A stretch of DNA of 64,000 bases from assembly GCA_047967505.1 (NCBI GenBank), contig CM106538.1; one strand, given 5' to 3'. Under the pieces are notes generated by a model. The model was not told the origin of the DNA. It made no database searches and saw only the letters and a program-made list of their open reading frames with translations. Position numbers and translations under genes: made by a program. Source of the DNA: Dipteris shenzhenensis. Taxonomy: Eukaryota > Polypodiophyta > Polypodiopsida > Gleicheniales. This document shows positions 10,236-22,300 of this stretch, in pieces (the stretch's first letter is position 1; each line of letters begins with the position of its first letter).

Positions 10236-10680
10236 CTTATTTAATAGCATGTTATGAGTGTTAAACCGCATGTGAGCGAAGGGACTGACAACGATTAGGA
10301 ACTAGTTAGAAAAATTTGAGCATGGCTTCGATTGGCAACTTGGAGAATTGTCTCTCCTCTAAGGCAATCTAATCTATGCTAAACTATGCTAAACCAACCG
10401 TCGAAGCGAAGAAAAGCAATAAATAATTTCTTTTTCTGTGTTCATTTTAATGTGCTGGGGTTTAAGAGGCTTAAATATGCAAAAGAAGGGGTTGTGATGT
10501 AGAGGCTAAACCTGCATGTGATATAAATAAAGAACAAGTATCTAAAGAAAAGTTAACATTTTTCAATTTAAAAGATGAATATATATAAAAACATTATCTC
10601 ACCTTCAAAACAAACCATAAATTCACTCTTTTATAATTTTTTAAAAGTATAATATAAAATATGTAAATATATAAAACCCT
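10236..10680. other. Non-repetitive spacer within the giant transposon
   Basis: AT-rich sequence with no ORF of note. It contains a tandem CTATGCTAAA pair near 10374-10393. It leads into the CT-rich block. Confidence 0.5.
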
Positions 10681-10685
10681 CTTTA

Positions 10686-10734
<49 letters not shown>

Positions 10735-11149
10735 CCTAAATCTCTTTGCAGCCATAGTCAAGACACCTCATTCTCTCTCTTAATCTCTCTCTCTCTCTCT
10801 ATAACTCTTAAGTATTTTTCATTCCTCTCTCTCTCCCTCTCTCTCCCTCTCTCTCTTTCTCTCTCCCTCTCTCTCTTTCTCTCTCTCTCCCTCTCTCTCC
10901 CTACTCTCTCCCTCCCTCAAGGAGCCACGGTCCCCAAGAGAAGCCAAGGTCCCCAAGAGACCGGCTTCTCTCTCTTAATCTCTGTCCCTCTCTCTCCTCT
11001 CTCTTTCTTTCCCTCCCTACTCTTTTCTCTCATTTAAAAATATAATATAAAAGATGTAAATATATAAAACTCTCTTTACTTTCTCTCTCTCTCTCTCTCT
11101 CCTCCTAAATCTCCTTGTAGCCATAGTCAAGACACCTCATTCTCTCTCT

Positions 11150-11186
<37 letters not shown>

Positions 11187-11266
11187 AACTCTTAAGTATT
11201 TTTCTCTCTATCCTCATCCCACTTATTCTCTCTCTCCCTCTCCCTCCCTCTAGCACAGAAGTTTCA

Positions 11267-11324
<58 letters not shown>

Positions 11325-11740
11325 CCTCTCTCTCCCTAAGTCTCCCTCTTCTCTTCTCTCTCTCTCTCTCTTTTCCTCTCTCCTCTTGCCACGTTTCATT
11401 CCCATAAACTTTCTCTCTCTCTCCCTCTCTCTCTTTCTCTCTCTCCCTCTCTCTCTTTCTCTCTCCCTCTCTCTCCCTACTCTCTCCCTCCCTCAAGTAG
11501 CCACGGCCCCCAAGAGACCCGCTTCTCTCTCTTAATCTCTCTCCCCCTCTCTCCTCTCTCTTTACCAGCTTCTCTCTCTTAATCTCTCTCTGCCTCTCTC
11601 CTCTCTCTTTCTTTCCCTCCCTACTCTTCTCTCTCATTTAAGGAGCCCCTCTTCTCTGTGTGAATCTCTCTCTCTCTCTCCCTCTCTTAAGGAGCCCCTC
11701 TTCTCTCTCTTAATTTCTCTCTTTCCCTCCCTCCCTATTC
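10612..11740. repeat. CT-rich microsatellite block, internally duplicated
   Basis: Long (CT)n runs (for example 10691-10731, 11156-11182, 11270-11323) are interspersed with CTCCCT variants. A block containing TATAAAACCCTCTTTACTTT and GCCATAGTCAAGACACCTCA at about 10612-11030 recurs, diverged, at about 11033-11640. ORFs here are Arg/Glu or Ser/Leu low-complexity artefacts. Confidence 0.9.
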
Positions 11741-12430
11741 TCCCATTTCTCAAATTTACAAACTCGAATATAAATAAAAAACTAATTAAAATAGAACTCA
11801 AAAACTCAAATAAGAAACTAATTTAAAAAGAATTGTAATGCCTTCTAAAAGACCACCCTCCTCAAAAACTTTAAGAATAAACTAATTGAAAAAGAATTAT
11901 AAGTAAAGAAAAAGAATTACAATACGAATTTTAAGAAATAGAACTCAAAAACCTTAACAAGAAACTAATTGAAAAGAATTGTAAGTAAAGAAATAGAATT
12001 ACAAGACGAATAAAAAAGAATGCAAGTACCTGGAAAAAGTGAAAAAAGTAAGGCTCGACTTATCCTTTCTCTTCCGCTCTTGGTTGCTTCAATGAAACGA
12101 GGAGAGAGTTAAAACTAGTCCACTCCTACACATAAATTTGAATTTTCAAAAAAGAGAGGGAAATTTGAATTCATTATAAATTTGAATTCAAATTTGTGTT
12201 CAACATTCTTCTTATACTTTTTTCTTATACGTTCCTTTTGAATTCAAATTTATGTTCAACATTCTTCTTGACACTTTCTTCAACATTCTTCTTGATTCTC
12301 GTAAGTCCTTTTCATTCTCGTAAGTCCTTTTCATGTAAGTCCTTTTCATTCTCGTAAGTCCTTTTCATTCTTCTCGTAAGTCAAATCTTATTTTTCGTTC
12401 TTGCTCGTGATAGTAAGTCAAATCCTCCTC
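11741..12430. other. AT-rich spacer with short repeats
   Basis: Runs such as AAACTAATTGAAAAAGAATT recur several times at 11780-11980. CTCGTAAGTCCTTTTCATT recurs three or four times at 12298-12370. No coding sequence is supported. Confidence 0.6.
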
Positions 12431-14068
12431 TCCCATCTCTCTCTCTCCTTCTCTCTCTCTCCTCTCTCTCCTCTCCTTCCCTCCATCCATCCCTCGACCC
12501 AATCCTCTCCTCCAACCTCCTTCCCTCCCCTCCCTCCGCCGCCAAAACTCCTCCCTTCCCTCCGCCCCCCCTCCTTCCCCAAAATCCCCCTCCCCCTCCC
12601 CCCTCCCCTCCCCTCCTGCTACCCTTCCCCTCTCCCGTCGCCTAACCTCTTCCTCCCCTACCCCTTTTTCCCCCTACCCCCTTTTAACCTTCCTCCCTTT
12701 TCCCCACCCCCCTTGGCGACCCCCCCAACCCTTCCACCCTCTTCTCCACTCTCCCTTTGGCCCCCCCTCCCTCCTTCCTTGGCGACACTCCCCTCCTCTC
12801 ACCCAGCTCCCCCTCCGCCCTCCCTGGGGCTGGCGGCTGCGGCCGCCAGCCCCCCCCCTCCTCTCACCCAGCCCCCCCCTCTTCAACCTCCCCCCCCTTC
12901 GCAATCCACCCATCCCCCCCCGTTCACCCTCCCTCTCTCCCTGGGCTGGCGGCCGCGGCCACCAGCCCCCCCCCTCCTCTCACCCATCCCCCCCCTTCAC
13001 CCTCCCTGGGCTGGCGGCCGCGGCCGCCAGCCCCCCCCCCTCCTCTCACCACCCAACCCCCCCCTCTTCACCTTCCCCCCCCTTCGCAACCCATCCTCCC
13101 CTTCACCCTCCCTGGCTGGCGACCGCGGCCGCCAGCCCCCCCCCTCTCCTCTCACCCAGCCCCCCCCCCTCTCCTCTCACCCAACCCCTTTGCAACCCCC
13201 TCTCCTCTCTCCCTGGGCTGGCGGCCGCGGCCGCCAGCCCCCCCCCCTCCTCTCACCCACCCCCCCTCTTCACCCTCCCACCCCCCCTTCGCAACCCACC
13301 CATCTCGCCCCCCCTTCACCCTCCCTGGCTGGCGGCCGCGGCCGCCAGCCCCCCCCCCTCTCCTCTCTCCCCCCTCCTCTCACCCAGCCCCCCCCCCCTC
13401 TCCTCTCTCCCTGGGCTGGCGGCCGCGGCCGCCAGCCCCCCCCCCCTCCTCTCACCCAGCCCCCCCCCCTCTTCACCCTCCCCCCCCCTTCCCAACCCAC
13501 CCATCCCCCCCCTTCACGCTCCCTGGCTGGTGGCCGCAGCCGCCAGCCCCCCCCCCTCCTATCACCCAGCCCCCCCCCCCTCTCCTTCCTCTCTCCCTAG
13601 GCTAGCGGCCGCGGCCGCCAGCCCCCCCCCTCCTCTCACCCACCCCCCCCCACTCACACTCCCGCCCCCCCTTCGCAACCCACCCATCCCCCCCCTTGAC
13701 CCTCCCTGGCTGGCGGCCGCGGCCGCCAGCCCCCCCCCCCTCTCACCCAGGGGGGTTCTTCACCCTCCCCCCCCCCCTTCGCGACCCACCCATCCCCCCC
13801 TTCACCACCCTCCCTGGCTGGCGGCCGCGGCCGCCAGCCCCCCACTCCTCTCACCCAGCCCCCCCCCTCTCCTCTCACCCAACCCCTTCACAACCCCCTC
13901 TCCTCTCTCCCTGGGCTGGCGGCCGCGGCCGCCAGCCCCCCCCCCCTCCTCTCACCCAGCCCCCCTCTCTTTGCTCTCCCCCCCCCCTTTCGCAACCCAC
14001 CCTCCCTGGCTGGCGGCCGTGGCCGCCAGCCCCCCCCCCCCCTCCTCTCACCCAGCCCCCCCCTCCCT
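12431..14068. repeat. C-rich minisatellite with 20-bp CpG-rich palindrome (about 13 copies)
   Basis: The plus strand is almost all C and T with runs of 6-10 C. From about 12826 to 14031 a perfect palindrome, CTGGCGGCCGCGGCCGCCAG, or a near copy recurs about 13 times at about 70-120 bp spacing (exact at about 13010, 13216, 13328, 13416, 13708, 13817 and 13916). Each holds two overlapping NotI sites and is followed by a C run, CTCCTCTCACCCA and another C run. The minus strand has many G runs able to form quadruplexes; the palindrome could form cruciforms. Proline-rich ORFs across it are artefacts of composition. Confidence 0.95.
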
Positions 14069-16314
14069 TGCCATTTAAAAACTATTAATATATTATTATA
14101 CTATTTTTTATACTAATTATCATACACCCTTATTACTTTTCTATCCTATTCCACTCCTCCCTCCTCATTCCCACTTCCACTTCCCATTACTCACTTGCTA
14201 TACACATTTGCAAACTATTAATATATTATTACATGATTTTTTATACTATTTGTAAACTTACATATGGGCAAAATCACAGGTGTCAAAGCGATCCTATTGT
14301 GGTCATACAACAACTGTGCTTTTATTCAAGGGTATATTTATCCTCATCAACAAGCTTATTTACTCAAGGTATGAAGTGCATAATTTGTGCACTAGGTGTT
14401 TACTTTGTGCCAAAATTGTTTGCCACACACACACACACATATACATATACCGAGAATTTTCTAATATTATCGCATCTACATTTCTCCAATGGGCACAAAA
14501 CTTTGTACACTCCTCAACCTAGGTCTTATTGACTTGCATACAAAGTGGTGCACCCATTTCATAAGTACTTGTTCGGATAACACACCTCCTATGTATTTTA
14601 TGACGATTGTGCATAACACTAGGAACAAAATGGTGTATCATGTGAGACAGACTATGCAAAGCATATCCAATGGACACAAGACTTTACACGTTCCTCAACC
14701 TAGGCAGTATTGACTTGTGTGCAAAGTGGCATCCCCATCCGATAAGTACTTGTTTGAAAAATACACCTACGATCGTGTTTTTTGACGATTATGCATGACA
14801 CTAAGGCAATAATGGTGTTTTATGCTTGATCGACAATGCAAAGCATATCCGATGGGCACAATACTTTGCATACACCTTCAACTAGGTAGAATCGACTTAC
14901 ATGCAAAGTGGCATGCCCATCCCATAAGTGCTTGATCCTATAACATACCTAGAAACGTGTTTTTTGACGGATGTGCATGATACCAGAGTAAAAATAGTAT
15001 TTAACGCTCGATAGACCATGCAAAGGATATCCGATAGGCACAAAACTTTTCGTACGCCTCAACCTAGGTGGTATTGAAATGTTCTCAATGAGGCACACCC
15101 ATCCGATAAGTACTTGGTCAGATAACACACCTAATGGCGTGTTTTTTTGTGAATGTGCATGTCATTAGGAAAAAAATGATGTATAATGCGTGATCGACCA
15201 TGCAAATCATATCCGATGGTGACAATACTTTGCACGCACCTCAACGTAGTTAAAACGGACTTGCGTGCAAAGTGGAGCCCCCATATGATAAATATTTATT
15301 TGAATAACACACCTATGGCCGTGTTTTTATATGGTTGTGCATGACACTAAGGCAAAAACGGTGTGTTATGCTTGATTGACAATGCAAAGCATATCCGATG
15401 GGCACGATACTTTGCACACACCTTCAACTAGGTGTAATTGACTTACATGCAAAGTGGCACTCCCATCGCATAAGTGCTTGATCAGATAACACACCTAGCA
15501 GTGTACGAATGTGCATGGCACTAAGGCAAAAATGGAATTTAATGCTCGATCGACCATGCAAAGCATATCCGATGGGCACGATACTTTGCACACACCTTCA
15601 ACTAGGTGGAATTGACTTACATGCAAAGTGGCATTCCCATCGCATAAGTGCTTGATCGGATAACACACCTAGCAGCGTGTTTTTTTACGGATGTGCATGG
15701 CACTAAGGCAAAAATGGTATTTAATGCTCGATCGACCATGCAAAGCATATCCGATGGGCATAATACTTTTCCTATACCTCAACCTAGTTGTTATTAAAAT
15801 GTTGTCAAAGAGGCACATCCATCCGATAAGTACTTGGTCAGATAACATACCCAAGGGCGTGTTTTTTTGCGGATGTGCATACCACTAGGAAAAAAATGGT
15901 GTATAATGCGTGATCGACCATGCAAATCATATCCGATGGTGACAATACTTTGCACGCACCTCAATGTACTTAAAACGGACTTGCGTGCAAAGTGGAGCTC
16001 CCATCTGATAAGTACTTATTTGAATAACACACCTATGGCTGTGTTTTTATATGATTGTGCATGACACTAAGGCAAAAACGGTGTGTTATGCTTGATCAAC
16101 CATGCAAATCATATCCGAAGGTGACAATACTTTGCACACACCTCAAACTAGTTGAAACGGACTTGCGTGCAAACTAGAGCCCCCATCCGATAAGTACTAG
16201 TTTGAATAACACATCTAGGACTGCGTTTTTTTACGAATGTGCATGACACTAAGATAAAAACGGTGTTTTATGCTTGATCGACAATGCAAATCATATCCGA
16301 TGGGCACAATACTT
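14069..16314. repeat. 2.25-kb segment, copy 1 of a recent tandem duplication
   Basis: The segment begins TTGCCATTTAAAAACTATTA, contains a 410-bp unique AT-rich leader with a (CA)n run, and continues into about ten satellite monomers. It is repeated at 16315-18560 with an exact offset of 2246 bp and only about a dozen single-base differences noted by eye. Both junctions share TTGC, suggesting microhomology-mediated or unequal-exchange duplication. Confidence 0.93.
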
Positions 16315-19300
16315 TGCCATTTAAAAACTATTAATATATTATTATACTATTTTTTATACTAATTATCATACACCCTTATTACTTCCCTATCCTATTCCAC
16401 TCCTCCCTCCTCATTCCCACTTCCACTTCCCATTACTCACTTGCTATACACATTTGCAAACTATTAATATATTATTACATGATTTTTTATACTATTTGTA
16501 AACTTACATATGGGCAAAATCACAGGTGTCAAAGCGATCCTATTGTGGTCATACAACAACTGTGCTTTTATTCAAGGGTATATTTATCCTCATCAACAAG
16601 CTTATTTACTCAAGGTATGAAGTGCATAATTTGTGCACTAGGTGTTTACTTTGTGCCAAAATTGTTTGCCACACACACACACACATATACATATACCGAG
16701 AATTTTCTAATATTATCGCATCTACATTTCTCCAATGGGCACAAAACTTTGTACACTCCTCAACCTAGGTCTTATTGACTTGCATACAAAGTGGTGCACC
16801 CATTTCATAAGTACTTGTTCGGATAACACACCTCCTATGTATTTTATGACGATTGTGCATAACACTAGGAACAAAATGGTGTATCATGTGAGACAGACTA
16901 TGCAAAGCATATCCAATGGACACAAGACTTTACACGTTCCTCAACCTAGGCAGTATTGACTTGTGTGCAAAGTGGCATCCCCATCCGATAAGTACTTGTT
17001 TGAAAAATACACCTACGATCGTGTTTTTTGACGATTATGCATGACACTAAGGCAATAATGGTGTTTTATGCTTGATCGACAATGCAAAGCATATCCGATG
17101 GGCACAATACTTTGCATACACCTTCAACTAGGTAGAATCAACTTACATGCAAAGTGGCATGCCCATCCCATAAGTGCTTGATCCTATAACATACCTAGAA
17201 ACGTGTTTTTTGACGGATGTGCATGACACCAGAGTAAAAATAGTATTTAATGCTCGATAGACCATGCAAAGGATATCCGATAGGCACAAAACTTTTCGTA
17301 CGCCTCAACCTAGGTGGTATTGAAATGTTCTCAATGAGGCACACCCATCCGATAAGTACTTGGTCAGATAACACACCTAATGGCGTGTTTTTTTGTGAAT
17401 GTGCATGTCATTAGGAAAAAAATGATGTATAATGCGTGATCGACCATGCAAATCATATCCGATGGTGACAATACTTTGCACGCACCTCAACGTAGTTAAA
17501 ACGGACTTGCGTGCAAAGTGGAGCCCCCATATGATAAATATTTATTTGAATAACACACCTATGGCCGTGTTTTTATATGGTTGTGCATGACACTAAGGCA
17601 AAAACGGTGTGTTATGCTTGATTGACAATGCAAAGCATATCCGATGGGCACGATACTTTGCACACACCTTCAAATAGGTGTAATTGACTTACATGCAAAG
17701 TGGCACGCCCATCGCATAAGTGCTTGATCAGATAACACACCTAGCAGTGTACGAATGTGCATGGCACTAAGGCAAAAATGGAATTTAATGCTCGATCGAC
17801 CATGCAAAGCATATCCGATGGGCACGATACTTTGCACACACCTTCAACTAGGTGGAATTGACTTACATGCAAAGTGGAATTCCCATCGCATAAGTTCTTG
17901 ATCAGATAACACACCTAGCAGCGTGTTTTTTTACGGATGTGCATGGCACTAAGGCAAAAATGGTATTTAATGCTCGATCGACCATGCAAAGCATATCCGA
18001 TGGGCATAATACTTTTCCTATACCTCAACCTAGTTGTTATTAAAATGTTGTCAAAGAGGCACATCCATCCGATAAGTACTTGGTCAGATAACATACCCAA
18101 GGGCGTGTTTTTTTGCAGATGTGCATACCACTAGGAAAAAAATGGTGTATAATGCGTGATCGACCATGCAAATCATATCCGATGGTGACAATACTTTGCA
18201 CGCACCTCAATGTACTTAAAAAGGACTTGCGTGCAAAGTGGAGCTCCCATCTGATAAGTACTTATTTGAATAACACACCTATGGCTGTGTTTTTATATGA
18301 TTGTACATGACACTAAGGCAAAAACGGTGTGTTATGCTTGATCAACCATGCAAATCATATCCGAAGGTGACAATACTTTGCACACACCTCAAACTAGTTG
18401 AAACGGACTTGCGTGCAAACTAGAGCCCCCATCCGATAAGTACTAGTTTGAATAACACATCTAGGACTGCGTTTTTTTACGAATGTGCATGACACTAAGA
18501 TAAAAACGGTGTTTTATGCTTGATCGACAATGCAAATCATATCCGATGGGCACAATACTTTGCACACACCTTCAACTAGGTAGAATCGACTTACATGCAA
18601 AGTGGCATGCCCATCCCATAAGTGCTTGATCCTATAACATACCTAGAAACGTGTTTTTTGACGGATGTGCATGACACTAGAGTAAAAATAGAATTTAATG
18701 CTCGATAGACCATGCAAAGGATATCCGATGGGCACAAAACTTTTCGTACGCCTCAACCTAGGTGGTATTGAAATGTTCTCAATGAGGCACACCCATCCGA
18801 TAACTACTTGGTCAGATAACACACCTAATGGCGTGTTTTTTTGCGAATGTGCATGTCATTAGGAAAAAAATGATGTATAATGCGTGATCGACCATGCAAA
18901 TCATATCCGATGGTAACAATACTTTGCACGCACCTCAACATAGTTCAAACGGACTTGCGTGCAAAGTGGAGGCCCCATCTGATAAGTATTTATTTGAATA
19001 ACACACCTATGGCCGTGTTTTTATATGGTTGTGCATGACACTCAGGCAAAAACAGTGTGTTATGCTCGATCGACAATGCAAAGCATATCCGATGGGCACA
19101 ATACTTTGCACATACCTTTAACTAGGTGGAATTGACTTACATGCAAAGTGGCACGCCCATCGCATAAGTGCTTGATCAGATAACACACCTAGCAGCGTGT
19201 TTTTTTACGGATGTGCATGGCACTAAGGCAAAAATGGAATTTAATGCTCGATCGACCATGCAAAGCATATCCGATGGGCACCATACTTTGCACACACCTT

Positions 19301-22300
19301 CAACTAAGTGGAATTGACTTGCATGCAAAGTGGCATTCCCATCGCATAAGTGCTTGATCAGATAACACACCTAGCAGCGTGTTTTTTTACGGATGTGCAT
19401 GGCACTAAGGCAAAAATGGAATTTAATGCTCGATCGACCATGCAAAGCATATCCGATGGGCACGATACTTTGCACACACCTTCAACTAAGTTTAATTGAC
19501 TTACATGCAAAGTGGCATTCCCATCGCATAAGTGTTGATCGGATAACACACCTAGCAGCGTGTTTTTTTACGGATGTGCATGGCACTAAGGCAAAAATGG
19601 AATTTAATGCTCGATCGACCATGCAAAGCATATCTGATGGGCACGATACTTTGCACACACCTTCAACTAAGTGGAATTGACTTACATGCGAAGTGGCATT
19701 CCCATCGCATAAGTGCTTGATCGGATAACACACCTAGCAGCGTGTTTTTTTACGGATGTGCATGGCACTAAGGCAAAAATGGAATTTAATGCTCGATCGA
19801 CCATGCAAAGCATATCCGATGGGCATAATACTTTACCTATACCTCAACTTAGGTTGTATTAAAATTTTGTCAAAGAGGCACACCCATCCGATAAGTACTT
19901 GGTCAGATAACATACCTAAGGGCGTGTTTTTTTGCGAATGTGCATACCACTAGGGAAAAAACGGTGTATAATGCGTGATCGACCATGTAAATCATATCCG
20001 ATGGTGACAATACTTTGCACACACCTCAACATAGTTAAAACAGACTTGCTTGCAAAGTGGAGGCCCCATCTGATAAGTATTTATTTGAATAACACACCTA
20101 TGGCCGTGTTTTTATATGGTTGTGCATGACACTAAGGCAAAAACAGTGTGTTATGCTTGATCGACAATGCAAAGCATATCCGATGGGCACAATACTTTGC
20201 ACACACCTTCAACTAGGTGGAATTAACTTACATGCAAAGTGGCACGCCCATCGCATAAGTGCTTGATCAGATAACACACCTAGCAGCGTGTTTTTTTACG
20301 GATGTGCATGGCACTAAGGCAAAAATGGTATTTAATGCTCGATCCACCATGCAAAGCATATCCGATGGGCACAATACTTTGCACATACCTTTAACTATGT
20401 GGAATTGACTTACATGCAAAGTGGCACGCCCATCGCATAAGTGCTTGATCAGATAACACACCTAGCAGCGTGTTTTTTTACGGATGTGCATGGCACTAAG
20501 GCAAAAATGGAATTTAATGCTCGATCGACCATGCAAAGCATATTCGATGGGCACGATACTTTGCACACACCTTCAACTAAGTGGAATTGACTTACATGCA
20601 TAGTGGCATTCCCATCGCATAAGTGCTTGATCGGATAACACACCTAGCAGCGTGTTTTTTTACGGATGTGCATGGCACTAAGGCAAAAATTGTATTTAAC
20701 GCTCGATCGACCATGCAAAGCATATCCGATGGGCATAATACTTTACCTATACCTCAACTTAGGTTGTATTAAAATGTTGTCAAAGAGGCACACCCATCCG
20801 ATAAGTACTTGGTCAGATAACATACCTAAGGGCGTGTTTTTTTACGAATGTGCATACCACTAGGGAAAAAACGGTGTATAATGCGTGATCGACCATGTAA
20901 ATCATATCCGATGGTGACAATACTTTGCACGCACCTCAACGTAGTTAAAACGGACTTGCGTGCAAAGTGGAGGCCCCATCTGATAAGTATTTACTTGAAT
21001 AACACACCTATGGCCGTGTTTTTATATGGTTGTGCATGACACTAAGGCAAAAACAGTGTGTTATGCTTGATCGACAATGCAAAGCATATCCGATGGGCAC
21101 AATACTTTGCACACACCTTCAACTAGGTGGAATTAACTTACATGCAAAGTGGCACGCCCATCGCATAAGTGCTTGATCAGATAACACACCTAGCAGCGTG
21201 TTTTTTTACGGATGTGCATGGCACTAAGGCAAAAATGGTATTTAATGCTCGATCAACCATGCAAAGCATATCCGATGGGCACAATACTTTGCACATACCT
21301 TTAACTAGGTGGAATTGACTTACATGCAAAGTGGCACGCCCATCCCATAAGTGCTTGATTGGATAACATACCTATCAGCGTGTTTTTTTATGGATGTGCA
21401 TGAAACTAGAGCAAAAATAGTATTTAATGGTCGATCGACCATGCAAAGCATATCCGATGGGCACAATACTTTGCACACACCTTCAACTAGGTGGAATTGA
21501 CTTACATGAAAAGTGGCACGCCCATCGCATAAGTGCTTGATCAGATAACAAACGTAGAAGTGTGTTTTTTAACGGATGTGCATGGCACTAAGGCAAAAAT
21601 GGTATTTAATGCTCGATCGACCATGCAAAGCATATCCGCGAGTGGCACGATCCTTCAACTAGGTGGAATTGACTTACATGCAAAGTGGCATTCCCATCGC
21701 ATAAGTGCTTGATCGGATAACACACCTAGCAGCGTGTTTTTTTACGGATGTGCATGGCACTAAGGCAAAAATGGTATTTAATGCTCGATCGACCATGCAA
21801 AGCATATCCAATGGGTATAATACTTTTCCTATACTTCAAATTAGGTCGTATTAAAATGTTGTCAAAGAGGCACACCCATCCGATAAGTACTTGGTCAGAT
21901 AACATACCTAAGGGCGTGTTTTTTTGCGGATGTGCATACCACTAGGGAAAAAACAGTGTATAATGCGTGATCAACCATGCAAATCATATCCGATGGTGAC
22001 AATACTTTACACCTCAACCTAGTGGAAACGGACTTGCATGCAAATTGGAGCCCTTATCCGATAAGTACTAGTTTGAATAATACACCTAGGACCGTGTTTT
22101 TTCATGGTTGTGCATGACACCAAGGCAAAAACGGTGTCTTATGCTTGATCGACAATGCAAAGCATATCCGATGGGCACAATACTTTGCAAACACCTTCAA
22201 CTAGGTGGAATCGACTTACATGCAAAGTGGCACACCCATCCCATAAGTGCTTGATTGGATAACATACCTAGCAGCGTGTTTTTTGACGGAAGTGCATGAC

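Noticed and set aside
11149-11637. Arg/Glu-rich ORF on the minus strand
   Set aside because: A translation of a CT microsatellite.
12401-13605. Long proline-rich ORFs on both strands
   Set aside because: They are the direct product of C-rich tandem repeats, open in several frames at once, with no start context or domain.
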